From positions 26,784,001-26,848,000 of the forward strand of contig OU612068.1 in the NCBI GenBank assembly GCA_914767715.1: DNA of 64,000 nt, in the 5' to 3' direction. Numbering within the stretch: position 1 is the first letter of the stretch; each line of letters opens with the position of its first letter. A program made the translations under genes and the position numbers. The DNA comes from Membranipora membranacea. Lineage: Eukaryota > Bryozoa > Gymnolaemata > Cheilostomatida > Membraniporidae. The notes beneath the pieces were generated by a model. That model ran no database searches, was not told where the DNA came from, and saw only the letters and a list, made by a program, of their open reading frames with translations. Positions 12,301 to 18,625 of the stretch are shown one piece after another.

Positions 12301-14625
12301 CCCAAAAAGAGCTAGGGTGTTAAGAAGACCTGAAAATTGTGGTGTGGTGTTTAATGGATACACTTTAATTCACTTTACGCTTTTCAAGGCCCTCAATTTG
12401 CTTATCATATCTCAACCAAGATAATTAGTTGTTACTTTTGCGTACAGCAACTAGAGGAGACATTTTCAAAGAACCCTGCTGCAGTTTTCAAGTATGAAAC
12501 TGGTGACGACTCTCAAGCAGTTATTGATATGAACACTATGACTGGAAGTTACAAAGGGAATCAGTTTAAAGTTATCAGAGATGACCTCAGCAAACCTAAA
12601 GGTAAAATGGAGTAGATAGCTCCTGATACCACTATATTATGTGCCTTTGAATTTGAACATATTGCTTGTTCATTTTGTTTTGATTAAGGGACAACATTAT
12701 GACAAAATTAATTTATCTTTATGCTGTTCTTGCCATGATGAAGACTCCACTTAAGTCATATGATATTTTCCAAGAGCTTATTGTCACCCCTGTCTCTTTC
12801 AAAGGAAATCAGTTTGTTGTTATCTGAGATAACCTGTAAGTGTAACAATATGGAACGCACCATTCTCTCATGGGCCAACCTCTCTGCGATTTTTACCGAT
12901 ACATTGTTAATAAGCAGATGAATAACCTGCTACATGATAACAATTGATAGTAGTTTAGACGGTTCATGCCGGAGTCTTGTTAGGATTTTTTCCAGTAATC
13001 TCATATCATATGTTTAATTGAAGCTCGATTATGACACTAGTTTCATAACTCTAGTTTCAAACTATCTGATGAACTCATTATATAATTTAGTCACATTTCA
13101 AAAACCTTATTCTTCTTGTAATTATAAGACAATAAACACGAAAAACACATGCAACAGCTAAGTTTATAAAAAATGTGTCAGAGAAAAATTTAATCTTGAT
13201 TTATTTGTAGTTCTTGTAGCTGACATGCCGAAGACTTGGGTACAGCCACATGATACCTATCAAGAGCTTGTTGTCACTCCTGGATCACCAGAGTTCAATC
13301 AAGTCGAAACTAATTTCAAAAGGACTATCGGAGCGACTGCAACACAAATTTTAGAGGTGCGCCATATTGTTAGTAAAACCTACAGCAGCTGTCACTTTGG
13401 TCATGTATTTCGCGTAGGTCTGGCCAGAAGGGGTTCTAGTTTATAAGCCTATTTTGACAAAGGTTAACAATCACGTACACTCTCAAGGAAAGGTTTTGTG
13501 AATCGCTCCAGATTGTACTTATGACAGTGATAGGTGCAACAGTCCACTATTGGGATTTTTATCATTATCAGACAGCCTTTATTCAGATACCGCTTCATGT
13601 GTTCACAATTTATTCCAAACGCTTTGGCCATCAGTTGAAAACAATTCAGAACTTCATCTCTTTCTTCTTTCTACCTCCTTCTCTAGTCTTGTGATTGCTC
13701 TGAGTTTTAGGCATTATGGTTCATTATAATAACATGATATTTATAGGTTTTTGTTTAGCCTTATTATAATCGATAACATTATACTATAGATAAGAAGAGT
13801 GCAGAACCCAACACTTTACCAACAATACGTGTTACTGAGGAAGGACGTCGCCAAAAAGCTGAATAGAACAGAGGATCAGGTGGAAACTGTACCTTTATGG
13901 CACGGTACCGATCAGGACACTGTGTCAAAAATCACATCAGGAAAGTTTGACAGAGGATTGGCAGGGAAGAATGGTAAGGCTCTGTTATCTTGTATTTTTT
14001 TTCTGAAACACAATATTATAATCCGCACCTTTTTTAACATGATAGTAATGCCTATCTATCTACTGATCACTACCAATGAACCTTAGAAGCCGCAACCCTA
14101 CCCAAAAAGTTCACTCTCTTCTATTGTGTTTTTGTCGCAATGGACAATAACAAACGGCAAATTATGAGGGAGGTAGGTAGCACTGTAAAAGTGTAATCAT
14201 ATGCTGTGCATATTTTTCTCAAAATGGTAATAAACAGGCTATTCTCACTCCTTTGGATATTCCTGCATTGTGCTGTGCGAGAAACATCCTAAAAGAATCC
14301 AGATGCTTACAGAATAATCAATATACTTTCTTTTTCTTCGTTCCTTCCAGCCACTATGTATGGTGTAGGATCATACTTTGCTAGAGACTCTAGCTACTCA
14401 TATCGCTACGCACAGCCGAACCCTAGCGGTGATAGATATATGATGCAAACAAAGGTTATTACCGGAGAATGGGCACAAGGTTCCCAGGGAATCAAGGCTG
14501 CGCCATATAAAAGTAATCAGATTCATCAGTATGACTCTGTAGTGGATAATATGCAAGGCCCTTCTATCTATGTTGTATTTCATGATGTGGCTGCATACCC
14601 CGAGTACATCATCAAGTTCAGATGA
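209..14625 (+). CDS. PARP14: Gene 1: PARP14-like mono-ADP-ribosyltransferase, 5' part outside the window
   Basis: Twenty exons joined by GT-AG introns with compatible phases give about 1810 residues ending at TGA 14623-14625. Domain order: two and a half RRM-like units (exons 1-4), KH-like repeats (exons 4-5), macrodomain 1 (end of exon 5 and exon 6), macrodomain 2 (exons 7-9), macrodomain 3 (exons 11-14), helical linker (exon 15), WWE-like domain (exons 16-17) and PARP catalytic domain (exons 18-20). This order is that of vertebrate PARP14, a mono-ADP-ribosyltransferase of immune signalling. The visible part starts in mid-gene: exon 1 begins at phase 1 and matches the fourteenth exon of the downstream paralogue, so the N-terminal exons lie to the left. 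No frame-breaking change is seen. Splice sites are predicted by eye from homology between the two copies. Confidence 0.9.
779..1033 (+). CDS. PARP14: Gene 1 exon 2: end of one RRM-like unit and start of the next
   Basis: This is a 255-bp exon, phase 1/1, after acceptor CCCTTTTTAG. The first third (VAERVYTEHRKKPIYLNETE) closes the previous RRM-like fold with helix 2 and strand 4. The rest (NMSVRLSELTPDLDPEKLKF) opens a new one. Confidence 0.87.
1299..1547 (+). CDS. PARP14: Gene 1 exon 3: RRM-like unit
   Basis: This is a 249-bp exon, phase 1/1, encoding DFGMMLCQHYNVNLAE and then AHILAVGQLSKDNIELTLED. Again the first part looks like RRM helix 2 and strand 4, and the second part like a new strand 1 and helix 1. 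The donor is GAAG|GTTGGT. Confidence 0.85.
1774..2050 (+). CDS. PARP14: Gene 1 exon 4: last RRM-like half and first KH-like unit
   Basis: This is a 277-bp exon, phase 1 to 2. QVKLRDIQHQLKGCTQLTLF closes an RRM-like unit. The end, FEKLSKHLKDHGFTMTSDGS, begins the KH-like block. The codon for Arg is split AG|G across the next intron. Confidence 0.85.
2406..3859 (+). CDS. PARP14: Gene 1 exon 5: KH-like repeat block and start of macrodomain 1
   Basis: The 1454-bp exon carries at least four degenerate KH-like repeats marked by strand-turn-helix signatures (ISVTGERATIENLQVQI, ITITGLPSAIEEVQKKM, YSESKDKARIAMDCL, LVLSGTTNAIANVKRAL). It ends in macrodomain 1 with CSVIKGDVTKLKCDAIVNAA and GGLAYAVVRAG. 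Acceptor TTTTTAG is at 2399-2405 and the donor is CTG|GTTAG. The reading frame stays open upstream into the intron, so a start there would be false. Its first 900 bp are almost identical to the gene 2 copy. Confidence 0.93.
4028..4486 (+). CDS. PARP14: Gene 1 exon 6: macrodomain 1 core
   Basis: This is a 459-bp exon, phase 1/1. It has GGDAIQQECK, IIHAVGPRWNN, and the phosphate-binding loop IPPISTGIFGFP, all classic macrodomain features. It closes with a Pro/Ala/Lys-rich tail (PKAPPAARPRASKAN) that links to macrodomain 2. Confidence 0.93.
4650..4850. repeat. Copy-1-specific intron segment
   Basis: About 190 bp between two stretches that are adjacent in gene 2 (the equivalent join is near 52115). 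It includes AGCTAAATAAAGTGG, also seen near 29880 (ACTAAATAAAGTGG), so it may be a repeat insertion. A deletion in copy 2 is equally possible. Confidence 0.4.
5267..5630 (-). repeat. Interspersed repeat family A, minus orientation
   Basis: About 365 bp whose reverse complement matches 11608-11940 and 28520-28816 over nearly the whole length (shared word AGAATACCACAGAGCAGTTT). The equivalent gene 2 intron lacks it. No coding potential or clear terminal repeats are seen. It ends in GCAGCAATGCATTAATG. Confidence 0.75.
5870..5976 (+). CDS. PARP14: Gene 1 exon 7: start of macrodomain 2
   Basis: This is a 107-bp exon, phase 1 to 0. It encodes KYTIKGKTLTILQRVNLEIV followed by SGDITNRQ, the first strands of the second macrodomain. 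The donor is CGCCAG|GTAACT. Confidence 0.87.
6028..6370 (+). repeat. tRNA-derived SINE-like sequence in gene 1
   Basis: A B-box-like word GGGTTCGATTCC at 6074-6085 follows a degenerate tRNA-like head. A CA-rich body continues to about 6370. The matching gene 2 intron (53663-53809) is far shorter and lacks it. Confidence 0.5.
6419..6640 (+). CDS. PARP14: Gene 1 exon 8: macrodomain 2 middle
   Basis: This is a 222-bp exon, phase 0/0. EDTLVNSVGKDMNLSNGKVA is the substrate-loop region, with VNSVG replacing the NAAN of macrodomain 1, as expected for the second macrodomain of PARP14 proteins. It continues to CKRILHCCLPDWSGPASLQ. Confidence 0.9.
6641..7265. other. Gene 1 intron 8: nothing recognised
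   Basis: Plain AT-rich intron. It contains a CCCCTCCCCCGCC tract near 6840 and no repeat or exon that I recognise. The next introns (7488-7962, 8066-8199, 8350-8640) are equally plain. Confidence 0.6.
7266..7487 (+). CDS. PARP14: Gene 1 exon 9: macrodomain 2 end
   Basis: This is a 222-bp exon, phase 0/0. The second ADP-ribose loop TTIAFPALGTGNLKYPEQNV is clear. KIVIYHLDQRTQQ forms the last strand. Confidence 0.9.
7963..8065 (+). CDS. PARP14: Gene 1 exon 10: linker between macrodomains 2 and 3
   Basis: This 103-bp exon, phase 0 to 1, begins GFDAVLSKME and ends SKQSRGPSRS. It is 48 bp shorter than its gene 2 partner and lacks the basic PPRKRQ segment found there. Confidence 0.82.
8200..8349 (+). 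CDS. PARP14: Gene 1 exon 11: start of macrodomain 3
   Basis: This is a 150-bp exon, phase 1/1. FLRVVKGSITEHNADIIVNS matches macrodomain strand 1 and the residues before the first loop. The NAAN motif is replaced by NSTDD. Confidence 0.87.
8641..8712 (+). CDS. PARP14: Gene 1 exon 12: macrodomain 3 helix
   Basis: This small 72-bp exon, phase 1/1, encodes VARALLEKGGRRLQDEINSL, the usual helix after the first macrodomain loop. The donor is GGCA|GTGAGT. Confidence 0.83.
8777..8853. repeat. TA-rich microsatellite
   Basis: Runs of alternating A and T with GCCGATATAATATATATA motifs sit at the insertion site of the adjoining hAT-like element. The GCCGATATAATATATATA word recurs at its far side near 9767. 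Confidence 0.7.
8862..9759. mobile_element. Non-autonomous hAT-like element, 898 bp
   Basis: Terminal inverted repeats TAGGGGTGGAAC and GTTCCACCCCTA are flanked by a perfect 8-bp direct duplication TATATAGC (8854-8861 and 9760-9767). Subterminal CGGATCGGATATCGGATAT-like repeats are present near both ends. Eight-base target duplications and these ends are typical of hAT transposons. No transposase is encoded. Confidence 0.85.
10131..10313 (+). CDS. PARP14: Gene 1 exon 13: macrodomain 3 middle
   Basis: This is a 183-bp exon, phase 1/1. It encodes NNGIWVTSAGGLDAKHIIHL and the second loop ATSIAFPALGTG. The preceding intron carries an 898-bp hAT-like element. Confidence 0.87.
10629..10862 (+). 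CDS. PARP14: Gene 1 exon 14: macrodomain 3 end
   Basis: This is a 234-bp exon, phase 1/1. It continues the loop with NLNINPKEMSKYILEAV and ends with the strand IDLVIFQPNMVQDF and a helical tail. The donor is GGAG|GTGAG. Confidence 0.87.
11223..11473 (+). CDS. PARP14: Gene 1 exon 15: Gly/Ser-rich linker and helix
   Basis: This is a 251-bp exon, phase 1 to 0. A low-complexity Gly/Ser/Arg stretch (GTSRGGQGLSPSGVASP) precedes a charged region (DIEKCKRELDQKLEKAMI) that probably forms a KH-like or helical fold before the WWE domain. Confidence 0.83.
11608..11940 (+). repeat. Interspersed repeat family A, plus orientation
   Basis: Same family as 5267-5630 (inverted) and 28520-28816. It lies in the gene 1 intron between exons 15 and 16 and ends CATTAATGCATTGCTGC. 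Confidence 0.75.
11997..12248 (+). CDS. PARP14: Gene 1 exon 16: pre-WWE fold and WWE start
   Basis: This is a 252-bp exon, phase 0/0. ANIKIYGLPKDVSSMSDLIT looks KH-like. ARAVQWKYTDREGKPKNFDA opens a WWE-like domain, with the first Trp in QWKY. Confidence 0.87.
12448..12601 (+). CDS. PARP14: Gene 1 exon 17: WWE-like domain end
   Basis: This is a 154-bp exon, phase 0 to 1. QLEETFSKNPAAVFKYETGD and AVIDMNTMTGSYKGNQFKVI finish the WWE-like fold. It is five codons longer than its partner at its 3' end (DLSKPK). Confidence 0.85.
12723..12836 (+). pseudogene. Scrambled decayed fragments of gene 1 exons 18 and 17
   Basis: Within the intron between exons 17 and 18, bases 12723-12792 resemble the start of exon 18 (compare CAAGAGCTTATTGTCACCCC with CAAGAGCTTGTTGTCACTCC). 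They are followed directly by about 40 bases resembling the end of exon 17 (AAAGGAAATCAGTTTGTTGT and then TTATCTGAGAT). The order is reversed relative to the gene, and an in-frame TGA interrupts the second piece. This fits an old tandem duplication whose junction joined exon 18 to exon 17. It is absent from gene 2. Confidence 0.7.
13211..13356 (+). CDS. PARP14: Gene 1 exon 18: start of the ADP-ribosyltransferase domain
   Basis: This is a 146-bp exon, phase 1 to 0. MPKTWVQPHDTYQELVVTPG and SPEFNQVETNFKRTIGATAT match the first strand and helix of the PARP catalytic fold, where the protein contacts NAD-site residues downstream. Confidence 0.9.
13790..13973 (+). CDS. PARP14: Gene 1 exon 19: catalytic His region
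   Basis: This is a 184-bp exon, phase 0 to 1. RRVQNPTLYQQYVLLRKDVA precedes VPLWHGTDQDTVSKI, which holds the His of the catalytic triad in the H-G-T motif. FDRGLAGKN follows. Confidence 0.93.
14351..14625 (+). CDS. PARP14: Gene 1 exon 20: catalytic Tyr and C terminus
   Basis: The terminal 275-bp exon ends with TGA. YGVGSYFARDSSYSYRYA carries the triad Tyr in SYFA. GPSIYVVFHDVAAYPEYIIK shows Ile in the third triad position, giving H-Y-I, which in known PARPs goes with mono- rather than poly-ADP-ribosylation. Confidence 0.94.
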
Positions 14626-14752
14626 ACACATGTGGTTTGATTTAGTGATATTCATACTTTTCATTCCCTTTCTTCATAGTATTTGCAAAGACATATAGAG
14701 CTATTTGTGTTTTTGAATCTACACTTTGATTATCCCCCTTGCCAAAAACAAT

Positions 14753-14758
14753 AATAAA
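14753..14758 (+). terminator. Poly(A) signal of gene 1
   Basis: AATAAA lies 128 bases after the gene 1 stop codon and is followed by T-rich and G-rich sequence. It is the first canonical signal after the stop. Confidence 0.6.
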
Positions 14759-16754
14759 TATTTTCTATATTATGGGGGGAGGGTGGTACAGGGATTCTCA
14801 GAATGACGACTGTCTTATTTCAACGGGTAGTAGTCCTGCTTTGTATCCAAGGGAAAATTCATATTTCATACTTTGTTGACAAACTGAGATACCTCAGATA
14901 TCTTTGTGCCATACAGGTAGTATGGCTCAAATACTGGGCGACTCCAAGCCAAACTGGGAAGGGTGAAAGGTATGAGGTCAAATATTAGCAAAGCAATCCG
15001 GCAAAAATAACCCGTCTATTATCATATAAGCAGTTGTGTAGACCTGTCAGTTTTATATATGGCCATATATGTCACCTACTAGATTATAATATGATAAGGA
15101 GTGATTTATAGATACTATTTTTTTTTTTCTTGAGTTCGGAGTTTCAACTATAGATGATGGGTTTTGAATTAATCTCGTTGCTTCAAGCCAAACTGTTATT
15201 TTTTTCAGTAATTAATCATGCCAATAAAGAAGTAGCTTTTAATATTTTTCAATGTCATTTGATTGTGTTTACATAATATGCTAAGGTAAGCTCATTAGCC
15301 TTTCATCAGCCTCTTCAATGGTCCGTACTGCCAAATCATAGTTGAGCGCTTAACTGGCTAATAGAGCCATCTTTACTTTATTCGTTAGGTAATTTCTAGG
15401 GAAAGCCAGGGTCTGTTTACTGCAGAACAAAAAAGAAGGGAAACCGCTGACTCTTTAGATAACCTGTGTGGTCACAAGTTAGGAAAAATAAGATTGTAGT
15501 TGAGGGGTGTGTGAATAGGAATTCAGTCATTTGTGTTTCATTAGTCAAACCTATTTACCTTTACTATGCAGACCAATATGGTGGGGTATGCTAATATGAC
15601 AAGCAATTATAAGCCTCCCAGCATAAATTGCAAAATTTCACAATATCAGCCTCAGTTATAGCTATTGTTTTCAAAAGTGCACCCTAGAGTGATGTTTTTC
15701 TTACACTATAGATGAATGATTGGATTTATTACCCTCACTGACATAAAAGCAGAAAAATGTCGCCGCAATTCGTTCAATTATTGGCATGTATACAAAAAAC
15801 ACAACCTTGTTGCTTTCCAATATTGGGGTACAAAATAAACCTGCAACTAGTAAGGCGGACTTTTTCTATCTAAACCTCAGAGATGTCTATATCAAAACAT
15901 AAACATCCGTGTTAGAATTGTTGAATCAAATAAAATGGTTGATTAAAATCAGATGATCTTAACACAAACCACATTCCGAAGCATTTGCCGTTAGAAAACA
16001 GATGCCTTAGGGCGAGGCTGCAGTTGCTGTGCTAGATTGCTTTCAGTTTGTAGGCAGAACAGAGCACACCTGGGATTCAACCGATCCTCAGTAGCTAATG
16101 GACAGCCTTGAGGGTGTTGCGCAGTGAACTTCATGAGGTAGCCTGTAATGGCAACTGTGTAAACTGCTGCTACAAATTAATTTTAGGGTTTAGAGCAGTT
16201 AAATGTGCTAAAATAAAAATCTCTAGATTTATTCACATTTTAGGTCTACTCTACTGATTTGAGTACGGTATTAATACGGTACATTATGTGTGTGACTGAC
16301 CAATAAATATAAATTTTTGGTTTAAGACCAATGGTTTTAGCATGAAGACTCAAGAATCAAAACTTGTTTAGATAATTAGTTAATTAAACTAAATTAAAAG
16401 GAAATATGTAAAATATATAGTTGATAAAAAATGACTGCATCATCACATTATGACTGGGCATCAATTGAAAATACATTGTATGTCTCAATCTCTGATGCCC
16501 CTTCTTACACTACATTGATACAATATCAGTCAGTCAGAGGTTAGATTGAGAAATGTTGGGATGGCGAATTTAAACTCATTTCGCACCCTCCTGAAATAGC
16601 TCACTCTCTTAAATTCAATTATCTCCCAGTCCCAACTCAGTCAGGCTTTATTCGTATAAAGCTACATATGTGCACTCATTTATAAATATGACCAAGTAAA
16701 GGAGTCATGAAAAATCCCCAAAATGACATGGTATGTAATTTTCAATTGATTTAT

Positions 16755-17390
16755 TTGGTTTTCCAACATAGGAATTTCCAGCATGAGAGTATATGAGAGT
16801 TAAAAGGAAACTGTCAGCCAGCTAGGTATCAAATCAGGTGAAATCAGCCATTTTTATTCGTGCGACTGAGCAAAGAGGATGTGAGTATAAAAATGAGGAT
16901 AGTCATATTATACCTTGTACTGGGACAGCACCTGACTCTTCACCCCAAGAGATTCAGGTGCTTGCTCAGTACAAGGTATATGACTATCCTCATCTTTTTT
17001 GGTAAGTCTTGGTTGCATCCATAGGCCTAATATTAAACTATATTAAGTTTGTGTTTATTGTATGGCCTTTTTTATATCTCATCTATCGCTTCATTCCGTG
17101 ATTGTAATGTGATGAAGTAACCAGGTACTGCAAGTAGCAGAGGAAAAGATTGGTGGCATTTGGAGTTTAATACCACCGACTGCTCACAATGCAGCCAAGA
17201 CAGCCTGGCCAGTCGACTGGAAACAGAAAAAAATTGCACAGACCTTTTCATCTTGCTACCTGCAGCCTGTGTATGGTTATACTCACAGAAAAGTGATGAA
17301 TGGAATATAAACGAGACCACCCATTACACACATGAAGCAACCTAGAATAACAGTCGGGTGTTCTTCCAAATGATAAATTCGTCTGTTTGA
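16755..17390. repeat. Tandem duplication, left unit
   Basis: Shares a series of words with 17478-17990 in the same order (AAGGAAACTGTCAGCCAG versus GAGGAAACTGACAGCCAG, AACCAGGTAC in both, and AGTCTTGGTTGCATCCATAG versus AGTCTAGGTTGCATCCATAG). It is a diverged direct repeat of about 600 bp. Confidence 0.75.
16893..16993. repeat. Palindrome with 25-bp arms
   Basis: ATGAGGATAGTCATATTATA and then CCTTGTACTG is mirrored by CAGTACAAGG and then TATATGACTATCCTCAT. A central CACCTGA/TCAGGTG pair is also present. The transcript or single strand could form a hairpin. The right duplication unit keeps only part of it. Confidence 0.75.
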
Positions 17391-17477
17391 TGATGCAAAA
17401 ATTTAACCTTGTATAGCTATAGAAAGTGTGGACTATTCCCCTCCCAATTTATATAGGCGATTTTCAAATGGCTGCTT

Positions 17478-17990
17478 CAGTTTTCATACATAGGGGTTTC
17501 AAGCATGAAAGTACATAGAGTAGTTAAGAGGAAACTGACAGCCAGTTTCATGTCAAATCAGGTCAAATCAGCCCTTTTTACTGGTGCTACCGAGCAAATG
17601 GATAGGGATAGTCATATACCTACCTTGTACCTGACTCTTCACCCTAGGATATTCAGGTACCTTGCATTCACTTTAGGTAAGTCTAGGTTGCATCCATAGA
17701 CATAATATATTAAGTATATTAAGTCTATGGTTGCAACATACATTTATTGTATGGCCTTATTTATATCTCATACATCGCTTCTCTCAGTGATTGTAATGTG
17801 ATGTAGTAACCAGGTACAGCAGGTAGCGCAGAGGAATAGATTGCTGGCATTTGGTGTTGCACCCCAATCGACTGGTCACACTGCAGCCAATAAGTTTGAC
17901 TAAAATTAGCTCAGATTTGTTCTTTCCCTCTTGTTAACCACAGACCCGACCCGCACAATATATGTATAGAAAAACCTAGAATCACAGTCA
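17478..17990. repeat. Tandem duplication, right unit
   Basis: Diverged second copy of 16755-17390 with several indels. Confidence 0.72.
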
Positions 17991-18516
17991 GGTGTTATTG
18001 AGAAACCTAGATAATAATTTGTCTTGCATACTCAGCAAGGGCCAATCATGCAGCTGACAGGGTGTACAAATTGATGACAATCTGTCCCCTTGACATTAAT
18101 ATCATTTTCTTCTAATTGCAGCAAATTAAGTGCTGTAAATCTATATCAATCGAAAACAAAGTGAGCAGAAGTTTATTATTTCACCGTACAGAATATAAAC
18201 CCTGAGAACACGATCAACATCTACAGGCCACCCTAACACACGTGGTAAGCTTTCAAAATTACACCTAGTAGTCAACTTTTCTTGTGTTTTCAGGGGATAC
18301 TAAACCAAGCATTTTCACTTGTTCTACGTTTTAATCGCTCAAAGGACCATAGTTCATGCTTGCTTTTTGAAATAGGTTCAACCCGAAACGATCATTCTTT
18401 TTAATCAAGTTCTATTCCCATTTCCAAGCCCAAACTGCCCTGCCTGATGGTTCGAAGGTCAATTGTTAGATTGCTTATTTGGTTTATTATGTTTTTTATA
18501 AAATATTATTTTACAG

Positions 18517-18625
18517 TTTGTTGTCAGATGTCGGCCATACTGTGATATGCATTCTGGAGATGACAACCTAGATCGAAGCTGGGTTGTGCTTCAAAATGAA
18601 ACAACAATGCCCGCGTCAAAAATGA
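18517..18625 (+). CDS. PARP14: Gene 2 exon 1: N terminus with a WVVL motif
   Basis: The exon follows acceptor TTTTACAG and ends ATGA|GTAAG at phase 1. Translation from ATG 18547 gives MHSGDDNLDRSWVVLQNETT. The acidic residues before W-x-x-L resemble an LC3-interacting motif. A five-codon upstream ORF (ATG 18528 to TGA 18545) ends one base before this ATG. If an upstream coding exon exists, the frame is also open from 18517. Confidence 0.6.

Larger units (their letters stand above)
14626..18516. other. Intergenic gap between the two PARP14-like genes
   Basis: 3.9 kb with no supported coding region. It holds the gene 1 3' end, plain AT-rich DNA to 16750, then a tandem duplication and a palindrome. 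A promoter for gene 2 must lie here, but I see no convincing core element. CACACGTG|GTAAGC near 18237-18249 could be the donor of a noncoding first exon. Confidence 0.6.

Noticed and set aside
18121-18248. Candidate 5' noncoding exon of gene 2 ending at GTAAGC
   Set aside because: The donor-like site is real, but no conserved counterpart or coding frame supports it. It is mentioned only as a possibility.
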